From Devosia riboflavina (lineage in GTDB: Bacteria > Pseudomonadota > Alphaproteobacteria > Rhizobiales > Devosiaceae), in assembly GCF_000743575.1 (NCBI RefSeq), contig NZ_JQGC01000002.1, positions 180,649-244,648 on the forward strand: DNA of 64,000 nt, in the 5' to 3' direction. Under the pieces are notes generated by a model. The model worked only from the letters and a program-made list of their open reading frames with translations. It did not search any database and was not told the origin of the DNA. The translations under genes and the position numbers were made by a program. Positions 29,512 through 39,734 of this stretch are shown here, piece by piece. The stretch's first letter is position 1, and the number at the start of each line of letters is the position of its first letter.

Positions 29512-30921
29512 TTAGGCCGAGTAGTACATTTCGTATTCGACCGGGTGCGGGGTCATTTCGACGCGGAGGACTTCCTGCATCTTCAGCTCGATGTAGGCAT
29601 CGATGAAATCGTCATCCATGACGCCGCCGACCTTGAGGAAGTCGCGGTTCTTGTCGAGGTTTTCCAGCGCTTCGCGGAGCGAGCCGGAAACGGTCGGGAT
29701 TTCCTTGAGTTCGTCCTTGGGCAGTTCGTAGAGATCCTTGTCCATCGGCTCGCCGGGGTGGATCTTGTTCTTGATGCCGTCGAGGCCGGCCATCAGCAGC
29801 GCGGTGTAGGCCAGGTACGGGTTTGCCAGCGGATCGGGGAAGCGGACTTCGACGCGCTTCGCCTTCGGCGACTGACCGAAGGGGATACGGCAGGAAGCCG
29901 AACGGTTACGGGCCGAGTAGGCCAAGAGAACCGGAGCTTCGAAGCCGGGCACCAGACGCTTGTAGGAGTTGGTGGTCGGGTTGGTGAAGGCGTTGATCGC
30001 CTTGGCATGCTTGATGACGCCGCCGATGTAGTAGAGGCATTCCATCGAAAGGCCAGCATACTGGTCGCCAGCGAAGAGCGGCTTGCCGTCCTTCCAGATC
30101 GACATGTGGCAGTGCATGCCCGAGCCGTTGTCACCATAGACGGGCTTGGGCAGGAAGGTTGCGGTCTTGCCATAGGCATTGGCAACCTGCTGCACGGCAT
30201 ATTTGTAGATGAGAACGTCGTCGGCCGACGAGATCATCTGCTTAAACTTCATGCCGAGTTCGTGCTGGGCGGAAGCCACTTCGTGGTGGTGCTTCTCGAT
30301 GATGATGCCCATCTGGCCCATGGCTTCGAGCATTTCGCCGCGCATGTCCTGCGCGCTATCAAGCGGGGGAACCGGGAAGTAGCCCTTCTTGATGCCGATG
30401 TGGTGACCATTGTTGCCGGATTCGTAGTCGGCATCGTTGTTGGTCGGAAGTTCGGAAGAATCGACCGAGAAGCCAACCTTGTAGGTGGTGGTCGAGTACT
30501 TCACGTCGTCGAAGATGAAGAATTCGGGCTCGGGACCGAACACGACGGTGTCGCCGATACCGGACGACTTGACGAGGCCTTCGGCCTTCTTGGCGATCGA
30601 GCGCGGATCACGGTTGTACGGCTGGTAGGTTGCCGGCTCGAGAATGTCGCAGTTGATGGCGAGGGTCGAGGCAGCGAAGAACGGGTCGATATAGGCCGAG
30701 TTCGGATCGGGCATGAGCACCATGTCGGACTCGTTGATGGCCTTCCAGCCAGCAATCGAGGAACCGTCGAACATCACGCCATCCTCGAACATGTCGGCGT
30801 CAACGACGGACGCATCCATGGTGACGTGCTGCAGCTTGCCGCGCAGGTCGGTGAAACGCACGTCGAGATACTTGATGTTCTCGTCCTTCATGCGCTGGAT
30901 AATGTCTGCTCCGGTAGTCAT
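29512..30921 (-). CDS. glnA: Glutamine synthetase type I
   Basis: GlnA (469 aa) makes glutamine from glutamate, ammonia and ATP, the main ammonium-assimilating step. The length is that of GSI-beta enzymes. Seen motifs are FDGSSIAGW (about 50), the ATP site [19 protein letters not shown] (about 265), and [11 protein letters not shown] (about 340). GSI-beta is inactivated by adenylylation of a Tyr near residue 398 by GlnE. It follows glnB by 54 bases; the pair is probably one operon with its terminator at 29471. Confidence 0.98.
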   Translation of the reverse strand: MTTGADIIQRMKDENIKYLDVRFTDLRGKLQHVTMDASVVDADMFEDGVMFDGSSIAGWKAINESDMVLMPDPNSAYIDPFFAASTLAINCDILEPATYQPYNRDPRSIAKKAEGLVKSSGIGDTVVFGPEPEFFIFDDVKYSTTTYKVGFSVDSSELPTNNDADYESGNNGHHIGIKKGYFPVPPLDSAQDMRGEMLEAMGQMGIIIEKHHHEVASAQHELGMKFKQMISSADDVLIYKYAVQQVANAYGKTATFLPKPVYGDNGSGMHCHMSIWKDGKPLFAGDQYAGLSMECLYYIGGVIKHAKAINAFTNPTTNSYKRLVPGFEAPVLLAYSARNRSASCRIPFGQSPKAKRVEVRFPDPLANPYLAYTALLMAGLDGIKNKIHPGEPMDKDLYELPKDELKEIPTVSGSLREALENLDKNRDFLKVGGVMDDDFIDAYIELKMQEVLRVEMTPHPVEYEMYYSA

Positions 30922-30975
30922 CAGGTCTTCCCCTGTAAACGGACTGTTTGTTGCTGGATTTATGGGGCGCGACGC

Positions 30976-31545
<570 letters not shown>

Positions 31546-31562
31546 TCACCACATGCACGCGA

Positions 31563-32582
31563 TCAGGCGAGATCGGAGACGCAGAAGCGGCCGCGTTCGT
31601 CGTGCCAGATGGTGAGGCCAGCTTCCTTGAAGGCCAAGAGGACCAGGCGAAGGCTATCGCTCTGGCCGGGTATTTCGGCGCTCTCGATGCGACGGACCGT
31701 CGATATGGAAATACCGGCATTCTGGGCCAGCGTCTCGGCAGTCCAGTCGAGCAGCGCGCGGCAGGCCCGCACCTGCGCTGGCGTCAGGGAGGCAATATCC
31801 TCCCTTGGCGTGCGCGGAGCGGTAATGCGCGGGTTACGGCTCGAGATGCCGCCATAGTGCAGGTTGGACGAAATTTCCGAGGAGAAAGGCAGGCCTTCGA
31901 TATGGAACTGCTGGTATTCGCCGCTGGCGAGGCGCAGGCGCGGCGAAAAGCTGTAGGGCCTGCGATTTCCTACGGTTTCACGCCACAGGTCGGGCAAGCG
32001 TTCGAGATCGTCGGGGTGCAGGCTCGAGCGCCAATTGGTGACATCATCGCCGGGCCTTGCATCGACATCGATAAGATCGCTGCCGAAATGATCGATCAGG
32101 CGCCCTTCCTCGTCGGCGATCCAGAAGACGGCGCCAATGAGTTGGGAAATATTCTGCAGCAGCGCGCGATTGTTGACGACGCGTTCGCGGAGGTCCTGGC
32201 GTTCCGTGATGTCGGAAACCACTGCGACGACGCGGGTTGCATTGCCGTCGCGATCAAAGAGCCGGCTGGCTTCGCTGCGCAGATATCGCAACTGGCCGTC
32301 AGGGCGGATGATCCTGAATTGGCGATCGGTCTGGCGGGCGTCGGTGACGAAGCCGTGAGGATCGTCGACGGGGAGACGATCCTTGGGATGGACGAGGGTT
32401 TCGAGAAAGGCGAGGTCAAGGTGAAGGCCCGCGGGGTTTATGCCGGCCAGGGCATAGAGCCCGGCGGAGCAATGCAGCCGCGCATTGGCGATATCCCAAG
32501 ACCAGAAACCGACACCAAGCCTGGCTTCGACGGCGCGCACCCACTCGTCGGACTGCCGGATACCCGGACTACGTTCTACCAT
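31563..32582 (-). CDS. Double-PAS protein with C-terminal helix-turn-helix
   Basis: A 339-aa soluble regulator. PAS domain 1 (about 14-128) opens with LGVGFWSWDIANARL and is followed by a PAC segment ending VSDITERQDL. PAS domain 2 (about 140-245) opens ISQLIGAVFWIADEEG. The C-terminal part (about 262-330) has LTPAQVRACRALLDWTAETL followed by AGISISTVRRIE, an XRE-type HTH. GAGAGGG precedes the ATG. It is divergent from the PAS chemoreceptor, with an FNR/FixK-type box between them. The ligand (haem, flavin or other) cannot be told from the sequence. Confidence 0.85.
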   Translation of the reverse strand: MVERSPGIRQSDEWVRAVEARLGVGFWSWDIANARLHCSAGLYALAGINPAGLHLDLAFLETLVHPKDRLPVDDPHGFVTDARQTDRQFRIIRPDGQLRYLRSEASRLFDRDGNATRVVAVVSDITERQDLRERVVNNRALLQNISQLIGAVFWIADEEGRLIDHFGSDLIDVDARPGDDVTNWRSSLHPDDLERLPDLWRETVGNRRPYSFSPRLRLASGEYQQFHIEGLPFSSEISSNLHYGGISSRNPRITAPRTPREDIASLTPAQVRACRALLDWTAETLAQNAGISISTVRRIESAEIPGQSDSLRLVLLAFKEAGLTIWHDERGRFCVSDLA

Positions 32583-32937
32583 GTCCCTCTCTCCATCGGA
32601 TGCTTTTGCATCCGCTAACCGCGCAACAGGAGCTGGCCAGACGAAGTCAGGGACTCTGCGGCATCATCAAGTGCCGCACGTTGTCTTTCTTCGAAAACCT
32701 GGGCCATGGCAAGAGCCCGTGGCGATCGATTTTTCTTAAGATTACCGGCAAGATTCGGAGGGACGACTTGATCTGGATCAATGAAACTTTTCCGCTCAGC
32801 CCTTGAGCAGAAAAGTGGCGAAATCCCCGCATCAGGAGAAACGCGTACTCCGCAGGTGACTAAAAGGGGCGATGGCCGAAAGATGGTGCTCATCAGAAGT
32901 TGCTAGCGTCGATCCACTTTAACCCTGGGGGATCACT
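32583..32937. other. Divergent region between PAS-HTH and PAS-chemoreceptor genes
   Basis: About 355 bases, AT-richer than the genes. The one clear element is the perfect FNR/FixK palindrome at 32768-32781. A 92-codon open frame on the minus strand (32615-32893) has no ribosome site and no recognisable sequence, and I do not call it a gene. Confidence 0.55.
32768..32781. promoter_or_regulatory. FNR/FixK-type binding site
   Basis: TTGAT-CTGG-ATCAA, a perfect 5+4+5 palindrome matching the FNR/Anr/FixK consensus. It is 157 bases from the chemoreceptor start and 186 bases from the PAS-HTH start, so it could serve either. Confidence 0.65.
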
Positions 32938-34734
32938 GTGGACGTCCGCCTCTTCAACAATAAACGCCGGGTTCTGGCGCAAGAGAACCAAGCTACACTC
33001 GACGCAATTTCGCGGGCTTTGGCCGTCATCGAATTTGAACTCGACGGCACGATCCGGACGGCCAACAAGAACTTCCTCGACGTGATGGGATACACGCTCG
33101 ACGACGTTCGCGGAAAGCATCACCGCATGTTCGTCGCGCCGGCCGAAAGCGCCCTGCCCGACTACAAGCTGTTCTGGCAGCAATTGGCCAAGGGGGAATT
33201 CCAGGCAGCCGAGTACCGTCGCATTGGCAAGGACGGCAAGGAGGTCTGGATACAGGCGACCTACAATCCGGTCTTCGGGCGCGATGGGACGCCCTCGAAG
33301 ATCGTGAAGTTCGCAACCGACGTGACGAAGGCGAAACTCGCCGCCGCCGACAGCGCCGGCCAGCTTGCCGCGATCTCGCGCTCACAGGCCGTCATCGAAT
33401 TCACGCCCAAGGGCGAAGTGATCACGGCAAACGACAATTTCTGTCGGGCGCTGGGCTATGCGCTCGACGAAATCCGCGGGCAACATCACCGGATTTTCGT
33501 GCCACCGGCGGAAGTGTCGACCTCGGCCTATCAGGAATTCTGGAGCCGGCTGGGGCGCGGCGAATTCCAGGCGGCAGAATATCTGCGCATCGGCAAAGGC
33601 GGGAAGGAAGTCTGGATCCAGGCGACCTACAATCCGATTTTCGATCACCATGGGAAGGTGTTCAAGATCGTCAAATATGCGACCGACGTCACCGAGCGGA
33701 AGCGCGCTGTGAACCTGCTGGGCAGCGAATTGGCGAGGCTTGCAGAGGGCGATCTGCGGGCGCGCATTCAGACCCCGTTCAAGGGTGAATTGGATGCCGT
33801 GCGGTTGGCCTACAACAATACGGTGGACCGCTTTGCCGAGATCGTGGCGCGGCTGCGGCGCTCGTCGGGCACGCTGCGTGCGGCAACGGCGGAAATCCTG
33901 ACCGGCGCCAATGACCTTGCCGAGCGCACCTCGCGACAGGCATCGGCAATCCAGGAAACAAGCGCGGCAATGAAGAACCTTGCCGACACGGTGGAAGAAA
34001 ATGCGGCCCGCGCAGAAGAGGCCAGCGGCAAGGCGCGAGCAGTTTCGACGACAGCGGAGCAAAGCGGCGCGGTCATGAGCCAGGCCCAGGACGCCATGGG
34101 GCGCATCCTGGCGTCATCGTCGCAAATCTCAAATATTGTCGGGCTGATCGACGATATCGCCTTCCAGACCAACCTCCTTGCCCTCAACGCCTCGGTGGAA
34201 GCGGCGCGGGCGGGCGATGCCGGCAAGGGCTTTGCCGTAGTGGCCGTGGAAGTGCGGCGGCTCGCGCAATCGGCGGCGCAGGCGTCCTCGGACGTCAAGG
34301 CGTTGATCGAGCGTTCGTCCTCAGAGATTTCGACCGGATCGAAGTTGCTGTCCGAGGCGGCGGAACGCATTGCCAGCATGCTGGGCGATGTGCGGGACAA
34401 TAGCGGGCTCATGGACAGCATTGCCAGCGGCAGCCGCGAGCAGTCGGGCGCGATTGCCGAAGTTGCGACCGCCGTCCGGCAGATGGACGAGATGACGCAA
34501 CACAATGCGGCGCTCGTCGAAGAGACCAATGCCGCCATCGAGCAGACCGAGGGACAGGCGAGCGAGCTCGACAGAATCGTCGAGGTATTTGTGGTTGATG
34601 ATGCACCCCCGGCGCGCGAACCGGCGAGGCCAGCGCAGGAGAAGCCACGGGCGACGCCGCGCACGGTCAGGCCGGCATGGGATTGGGTGGGGCAAGGCAA
34701 TGCTGCACTCGATATCGGCTGGAGCGAGCGCTAG
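32938..34734 (+). CDS. Soluble methyl-accepting chemotaxis protein with two PAS domains
   Basis: A 598-aa cytoplasmic chemoreceptor without membrane segments. Two nearly repeated PAS-PAC units (about 25-135 and 146-256) both contain a [24 protein letters not shown] segment. A short HAMP-like linker ([14 protein letters not shown]) leads to the signalling domain (about 320-560). Its hairpin tip reads [23 protein letters not shown] and matches CheA/CheW-binding receptors. A GTG start with GGGGGA upstream is used. No CheB/CheR tail pentapeptide is seen. BdlA-like receptors of this layout sense redox state or flavin. Confidence 0.92.
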   Translation: MDVRLFNNKRRVLAQENQATLDAISRALAVIEFELDGTIRTANKNFLDVMGYTLDDVRGKHHRMFVAPAESALPDYKLFWQQLAKGEFQAAEYRRIGKDGKEVWIQATYNPVFGRDGTPSKIVKFATDVTKAKLAAADSAGQLAAISRSQAVIEFTPKGEVITANDNFCRALGYALDEIRGQHHRIFVPPAEVSTSAYQEFWSRLGRGEFQAAEYLRIGKGGKEVWIQATYNPIFDHHGKVFKIVKYATDVTERKRAVNLLGSELARLAEGDLRARIQTPFKGELDAVRLAYNNTVDRFAEIVARLRRSSGTLRAATAEILTGANDLAERTSRQASAIQETSAAMKNLADTVEENAARAEEASGKARAVSTTAEQSGAVMSQAQDAMGRILASSSQISNIVGLIDDIAFQTNLLALNASVEAARAGDAGKGFAVVAVEVRRLAQSAAQASSDVKALIERSSSEISTGSKLLSEAAERIASMLGDVRDNSGLMDSIASGSREQSGAIAEVATAVRQMDEMTQHNAALVEETNAAIEQTEGQASELDRIVEVFVVDDAPPAREPARPAQEKPRATPRTVRPAWDWVGQGNAALDIGWSER

Positions 34735-34825
34735 GTGAATGCAGGCAGGTCGTCGGTCGGCGCCCTGCCTGTCATTTCCGTTCCGGAATTGCTATCGCCT
34801 TCCGGCGAAGGAGCACATTGACCAA

Positions 34826-35173
34826 ATGACACCACTTGAATGCGTCGAACTGCAGCTTGCGGCCTACAACGAGAGGAATCTCGAGCGTTTTCTGATGGCC
34901 TTTTCCGAGACCGTCCGCTGCTATCGCCTGCCTGACATGGCCCTGACCATCGATGGGAAGGCGGCCATGGGCGAGTTCTATGCCGCGAACCGCTTCGTGC
35001 ATGAGGGCCTGCACGCCAAGCTGCTGAATCGCATGGTGGTTGGCAACAAGGTCATCGACCACGAGCTGATCGATGGCCTCGGACCGGAGCCAATGGAGAC
35101 ATCGGTGATTTTCGTCGTCGAAGACGGCCTCATCGCCCAAGTGTTCTTCATGCCGGCAAAAACGGCCAGTTGA
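34826..35173 (+). CDS. NTF2-like / SnoaL-like small protein
   Basis: A 115-aa protein of the steroid-isomerase-like (NTF2) fold. MTPLECVELQLAAYNERNLERFLMAF is the usual first helix, and FVVEDGLIAQVFFMPAK is the closing beta strand. AAGGAG lies 12 bases before the ATG, slightly far. The longer frame from 34739 is not supported. Such proteins are catalytic or ligand-binding in varied pathways; no pathway partner is adjacent, so the role is open. Confidence 0.8.
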   Translation: MTPLECVELQLAAYNERNLERFLMAFSETVRCYRLPDMALTIDGKAAMGEFYAANRFVHEGLHAKLLNRMVVGNKVIDHELIDGLGPEPMETSVIFVVEDGLIAQVFFMPAKTAS

Positions 35174-35312
35174 AGTGGGCACGGTTCGGCCGGTGCTGAT
35201 TTGAGGGAGCTTTCTTCGAAGCCGGGCGCACCCTGGGGAGACATGCGTTAGGCTTTGACTGACTTCAACACTTCATATAGATGCATCGCCAACCCGGCCG
35301 ACGGGGACCCTT

Positions 35313-35397
35313 GCGGGTGTGGCGGAATTGGTAGACGCACTGGATTTAGGTTCCAGCGCCGCAAGGCGTGGAGGTTCGAGTCCTCTCACCCGCACCA
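35313..35397 (+). tRNA. tRNA-Leu (TAG)
   Basis: An 85-nt tRNA with encoded CCA and a long variable arm. The acceptor stem is GCGGGTG with CACCCGC. The anticodon stem CTGGA with TCCAG encloses TTTAGGT, giving anticodon TAG. Placement just upstream of tig is a common alphaproteobacterial order. Confidence 0.96.
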
Positions 35398-35443
35398 TAG
35401 CGGCCTCGGCCGAACGAGATGAACCAATACGGGATAAACCCCA

Positions 35444-36823
35444 ATGCAGGTAACTGAGACCCTTAACGAAGGCCTGAAGCGCAAGCTCAGCGTCACCATT
35501 CCGGCAGCGGACCTCAATACGCGCCTCGACGCCAAGCTTGAAGAACTCAAGGGCCAGGCCAGTATCAAGGGCTTCCGTCCGGGCAAGGTTCCGACCGCTC
35601 ACCTCAAGAAGGTCTATGGCCGCTCGGCCATGTCCGAAGTGATGACCGACGCGATCAACTCGACCGTGTCCGATACGCTGGATGGCCGAAAGGAACGCGC
35701 CGCCGCCCAGCCCAAGGTCGATCTGCCGCAAGACCAGGCGATCATCAACGACGTGCTCGACGGCAAGGCCGATCTCGCATTCGAAGTCGAATACGAAGTC
35801 CTGCCGCCGGTATCGCTTATGGACCTCAAGGGCCTGAAGCTGAACAAGCCGGTCGTGGCAATCACCGAAGAAGAAATCGACGCTGAAGTGAATCGCGTGT
35901 TCGCCCAGAACCGTGGCTTCACCGACAAGGGCGATGGCGCCGTTGTCGAACAGGGCGACCGTCTCGGCCTCTCGTTCGTCGGCAAGATCGACGGCGTTGC
36001 CTTCCCGGGCGGCACTTCCGACCACGCTCACCTGACCGTTGGTTCCGGCGAATTCATCCCTGGCTTCGAAGAACAGCTCGTCGGCCAGAAGAAGGACGAA
36101 ACCCGCACGATCAAGGTCACCTTCCCCGCCGACTACGGCAATGCCGAACTCGCCGGCAAGGAAGCCACCTTCGACGTTACCATCCTGCATGTCGACGGCC
36201 CGAATGCCGGCGAACTCGATGACGATTTCGCCAAGCGCCTCGGCCTCGAAGACGTCGCCGCCCTGCGCAAGACCGTCAGCGAGCAGATGGAAGCTGCGCT
36301 CGAATCCATGAGCAAGCAGCACGTCAAGCGCCAGATTCTCGACGCGCTCGACGAAGGTCACAAGTTCGACGTCCCGGCCCAGTTGGTCGAAGCCGAATTC
36401 GCCACCATCTGGCAGCGCGTTCAGCATGAAGTTGAAGGCCATGGCCGCTCCTTCGAAGACGAAGGCACGACCGAAGCCGAAGCCAAGGAACAGTATCAGC
36501 GGATCGCCGAGCGCCGCGTGCGTCTGGGTCTCGTCGTTGCCGAAATCGGCAATCAGAACGAAGTCCAGGTGACCGACGACGAGCACCAGCAGGCCCTGCT
36601 TGCTGAAATCCGCCGCTTCCCGGGCCAGGAACAGCAGGTTTACGACTACTACCGCAAGAACGCCCAGGCTCTCGCAAGCCTCCGCGCTCCGGTGTTCGAG
36701 AACAAGGTCGTCGACTACGTCGCCAGCCTTGCCGAACAGACCGAAAAGAAGATGTCGCGCGACGAGCTGGCCAAGCTCATCCAGGCCGACGAAAACGAAG
36801 TGCCGGAAGAGCATCACCACTAA
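35444..36823 (+). CDS. tig: Trigger factor
   Basis: A 459-aa ribosome-bound chaperone and peptidyl-prolyl isomerase. The N-terminal ribosome-docking loop GFRPGKVPTAHLKKVYG is near residues 44-60. The FKBP domain is about 155-245 (QGDRLGLSFVGKIDGVAFPGG). The C-terminal chaperone arms end in a run of His. Alphaproteobacterial tig is often followed by clpP; here the clp-lon cluster is about 12 kb away. Codon use is strongly biased, as for an abundant protein. Confidence 0.97.
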   Translation: MQVTETLNEGLKRKLSVTIPAADLNTRLDAKLEELKGQASIKGFRPGKVPTAHLKKVYGRSAMSEVMTDAINSTVSDTLDGRKERAAAQPKVDLPQDQAIINDVLDGKADLAFEVEYEVLPPVSLMDLKGLKLNKPVVAITEEEIDAEVNRVFAQNRGFTDKGDGAVVEQGDRLGLSFVGKIDGVAFPGGTSDHAHLTVGSGEFIPGFEEQLVGQKKDETRTIKVTFPADYGNAELAGKEATFDVTILHVDGPNAGELDDDFAKRLGLEDVAALRKTVSEQMEAALESMSKQHVKRQILDALDEGHKFDVPAQLVEAEFATIWQRVQHEVEGHGRSFEDEGTTEAEAKEQYQRIAERRVRLGLVVAEIGNQNEVQVTDDEHQQALLAEIRRFPGQEQQVYDYYRKNAQALASLRAPVFENKVVDYVASLAEQTEKKMSRDELAKLIQADENEVPEEHHH

Positions 36824-36831
36824 TGCGCATA

Positions 36832-36862
36832 TGTCCCGAGAGCGACAGCCGCTTTCGGGACA
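36832..36862. repeat. Short palindrome after tig (RIME-like core)
   Basis: TGTCCCGA (36832-36839) pairs with TCGGGACA (36855-36862) across a 15-base loop. The same TCCCGAAA/TTTCGGGA core occurs at 49366-49412. Rhizobial RIME elements carry a similar core (from memory). Confidence 0.5.
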
Positions 36863-36894
36863 AATGTCGCAGCCGGTGCGACTCATGATTTAGT

Positions 36895-36924
36895 AGGGCT
36901 GCCTTCGGGCGGCCCTTTCTTTTT
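36895..36924 (+). terminator. Intrinsic terminator of tig
   Basis: A 9-bp stem (AGGGCTGCC with GGCGGCCCT, one T-G pair) around a TTCG tetraloop, followed by TTTCTTTTT. Confidence 0.88.
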
Positions 36925-36990
36925 GGACAATTTCGAAGGTGCCGGACGGTTAACCTGTTATTGCATCACGACGAATAGACTCTCCACGGG

Positions 36991-38220
36991 ATGCAGGACA
37001 TATTTGGAACCTCGACGATGGTGCATGGCCAGCTCTTCTTTGCACTCATCAATCCGATCATTGCACTGCTGTTTTCGCTCGGTTTTGGCCTGATCTGGCT
37101 ACGCTGGCGTTCCTACAAGCACCTGGCGGTGCTCTCCCTGGCATTCCTCTGTCTCGGCCTTGGCTTCATCTTCTATGATTTCAAGATTCTGGTCTGGCCC
37201 GCCGAGATCAATGTCGGCGCGAACGTTCTCTATGTCGCAACGATAACGCTGGCCTGTGCCAGCACCTTTTTGCGCAAGAACCTGCCGCCGCCTGTCGTGA
37301 TCTATCTCGCCATCATAGCTTCAGGCGCCCTGCCCTTCATATGGTACCTGCTCGTCGAGCCCTCGACGCTGGCGCGTATTCTCATCACGTCAGCCATTTT
37401 CGCGGGCGTAACCAGCGTCACTTTCGTCGGCCTTGTTCGACAGCCCGAGAGGACACTCGCGGACAACCTTTTTGCTGCGGCTGTCGGCCTGGCGTTTTTC
37501 GTCGCCGTCTTCAGGCCAACCCTCGTCCTGACAGGCGTCCTCCACATTGAAAGCTCGGGGGGCTTCACGGCGTCGGACTATTGGACGTCTATCAGGGCTT
37601 TCACGCCGCTGATGTCATTCATCGTCGCGGCATTGTTCTCCGTAGCGATCGGCCTTGATGTCGTCAGCCACCTCAAGGGCCAGGCTGACCGGGATTATCT
37701 GACAGGCCTCCTCAACCGGCGCGGTTTCGAGACGGCCGGAGACGAGGCCGTGGCTCGCGATTTCGCCAATTCGCGCCAGCCCGCCATGCTGGTGGCCGAT
37801 ATCGACGACTTCAAGAAGGTCAACGATACTTTTGGGCACAAGGTTGGTGACGCGGTGATCGTGGCCGTGGCACGCACATTGGCACGGCATGGCGACGCGG
37901 TTCTCGCCGCGCGCACCGGTGGCGAGGAATTCGCCCTTTACTACAATGACATCGATCGGGCCGAGCTGCAGGGCATTGCCCGCAAGATCCGGTCGGCGCT
38001 GGCTCAGGTGAGCATTGCGGGCCTACCGAGCAATTATCCGGTTACCCTCAGCGTCGGGCTTCACCTCAGCTATAGCCAGGAAAGCCTGGCCGACATGATG
38101 ACGCTGGCCGATCAGGCGCTTTACCGGGCCAAGAGCGGGGGCAAGGATCAGGCGGTGATGACGCCCGTTCGCTTACACCTCGCATCCGGCAGCAGATTGC
38201 AGAACGGGGATCGCCCCTAG
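36991..38220 (+). CDS. Membrane-anchored diguanylate cyclase
   Basis: A 409-aa protein. Residues about 10-230 contain six or seven hydrophobic segments, making an unnamed integral-membrane sensor. A GGDEF domain follows (about 240-395) with DYLTGLLNRRGFE and the active-site RTGGEEFALYY. An RxxD I-site is not evident before it. The start is uncertain (an internal Met at residue 10 is possible). Its stop overlaps the stop of the convergent ABC-F gene by three bases. Confidence 0.9.
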   Translation: MQDIFGTSTMVHGQLFFALINPIIALLFSLGFGLIWLRWRSYKHLAVLSLAFLCLGLGFIFYDFKILVWPAEINVGANVLYVATITLACASTFLRKNLPPPVVIYLAIIASGALPFIWYLLVEPSTLARILITSAIFAGVTSVTFVGLVRQPERTLADNLFAAAVGLAFFVAVFRPTLVLTGVLHIESSGGFTASDYWTSIRAFTPLMSFIVAALFSVAIGLDVVSHLKGQADRDYLTGLLNRRGFETAGDEAVARDFANSRQPAMLVADIDDFKKVNDTFGHKVGDAVIVAVARTLARHGDAVLAARTGGEEFALYYNDIDRAELQGIARKIRSALAQVSIAGLPSNYPVTLSVGLHLSYSQESLADMMTLADQALYRAKSGGKDQAVMTPVRLHLASGSRLQNGDRP

Positions 38221-39734
38221 GGCGCTTCGGCCATCTCTGCGAAGAAGGCTTCCGGCCCTTCGACCTCGCGCAGGCGCTTGCCGATGATCTGCAGGAAACG
38301 CGTACCAACGCCCCGTAGGAAGGCGCGGTCATGGGAGACCAGAAGACATGTCGCGCCATGCTCGGCAATGTCGAGTTCGAGCTGTTCCTGGCCAGGAATA
38401 TCGAGATGGTTGGTCGGCTCGTCGAGCAGGTAAAAATTCGGCCGCTGCAGGCGCAGGGCCAGGAGGGCAAGCCGCGCCCGTTGGCCCAGAGACAACGTGC
38501 GGATGGGCTTGTCCTGGCGGTCGGGATCAAAGCCGGCACCGGCAAGCAAGGCGATGCTGCGGCGGTCACCCTCATTATAGGATGAGACGATGAAATCGAG
38601 CGGCGTCTTGTTGAGCGGAAGCCAATCGAGGGCCTGATCCAGATAGCCGGGGACGATCTGCGGGCTGAGGCGCAAACCGTCGATGGCCTCGCCGTTCAGC
38701 GCCGCTGCCACTTTGCGCATGAGCTGGGATTTGCCGGTGCCATTGCGGCCGAGCAGGACAACACGATCACCCTGGAATACGTGCAGCTTGTCGATGGAGA
38801 AGAGCGGTCGTCCGTCGGGCGTCGCGACGGCCGTGTTCTCGAAGGCGAGCATGACTCGGGCTTCAGCGCCTGAATTGCCGAGCATGACCTTGCCGGTCTT
38901 TTCGCGATGCACGGAAACGACCTGATTTTCGATCTTTTCAGCACGCTCGCGAAGCTGTTTGGACTTCACCGTGAGTAGGTCGCTGCCGGAATTGATGCCG
39001 ATATTGGTGAGTTTCGCCGCCTGTTTTCGTAATTGCGCTACTTCCTTCAAATCGCGCTGGCGCTGCTGTTCGGCGGCCTCATCGGCTTCGTCGAGGGCTT
39101 GGCGGGCGGCGCTATAGGCAAGCGGGAAGAAATGCGACGTCTCGGGGCGCAGGAAGAGCGTGCGGTTGGTGACGCTGTCCAGAAACTGCCGGTCGTGGCT
39201 GGCCATGACGACGATGGTTTGCCGCGGGAGGGCCGCCATCCAGTTTTCGAGCGCGAGGATACGGCCGAGATCGAGATGATTGGTCGGCTCGTCGAGCAAA
39301 AGGAGATCGGGCTGGGTGACCCAGCCGCGGGCAATCAGCGCGAGGCGCTGCCAGCCGCCGCTAAGCTGCCCGATGGGCTTTTGCACGAGATCAAGCGGGA
39401 AGCCGAGTTCGTCGAGCGCTACGTCGGCGCGCCAGCCTTCGCTTTCGCGGTCGGAAGGCGGCAGGGCCTGTTCAACGAAATCGCGCAGAGGGACCGCTAG
39501 AGCATCGGCCGGCACGTCTTGCGGCACATAGCCGATCGTCAGGCCGCGCGAGCGGGAAAGTTCGCCTTCGCTGAGTTCAGCTTCGCCTATGAAGGCGCGC
39601 AGCAGTGTCGACTTGCCGCGACCATTGGCGGCGACGAGGCCGACGCGGTCGCCATCGGACAAGGAAAGGGAAAGATTGGAGAAAAGCACATGGCCCGAAC
39701 GGAGGCCGGCATTGCGGAGGCTGAGATTTGCCAT
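38217..39734 (-). CDS. ABC-F family ATPase (ribosome-associated)
   Basis: A 505-aa protein with two ABC ATPase domains and no membrane domain. Domain 1 has a Walker A variant AANGRGKST (about 36-44) and signature LSGGWQRLALIAR. Domain 2 has GRNGTGKSQLM and LSLGQRARLALLALRL, both with DEPTNHLD. The linker between them (about 200-270) is charged and helical, and in this family reaches into the ribosomal peptidyl-transferase centre. ABC-F proteins act as translation factors or antibiotic-resistance factors; which one applies here is unknown. A 22-codon open frame with a good ribosome site lies 136 bases upstream. Confidence 0.9.
   Translation of the reverse strand: MANLSLRNAGLRSGHVLFSNLSLSLSDGDRVGLVAANGRGKSTLLRAFIGEAELSEGELSRSRGLTIGYVPQDVPADALAVPLRDFVEQALPPSDRESEGWRADVALDELGFPLDLVQKPIGQLSGGWQRLALIARGWVTQPDLLLLDEPTNHLDLGRILALENWMAALPRQTIVVMASHDRQFLDSVTNRTLFLRPETSHFFPLAYSAARQALDEADEAAEQQRQRDLKEVAQLRKQAAKLTNIGINSGSDLLTVKSKQLRERAEKIENQVVSVHREKTGKVMLGNSGAEARVMLAFENTAVATPDGRPLFSIDKLHVFQGDRVVLLGRNGTGKSQLMRKVAAALNGEAIDGLRLSPQIVPGYLDQALDWLPLNKTPLDFIVSSYNEGDRRSIALLAGAGFDPDRQDKPIRTLSLGQRARLALLALRLQRPNFYLLDEPTNHLDIPGQEQLELDIAEHGATCLLVSHDRAFLRGVGTRFLQIIGKRLREVEGPEAFFAEMAEAP

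Noticed and set aside
32615..32893. 92-codon minus-strand frame between the PAS genes
   Set aside because: No ribosome site, no family resemblance, and it spans the FNR/FixK box.
35273..36886. 537-codon minus-strand frame over tig and tRNA-Leu
   Set aside because: Mirror of tig, and it crosses a tRNA.
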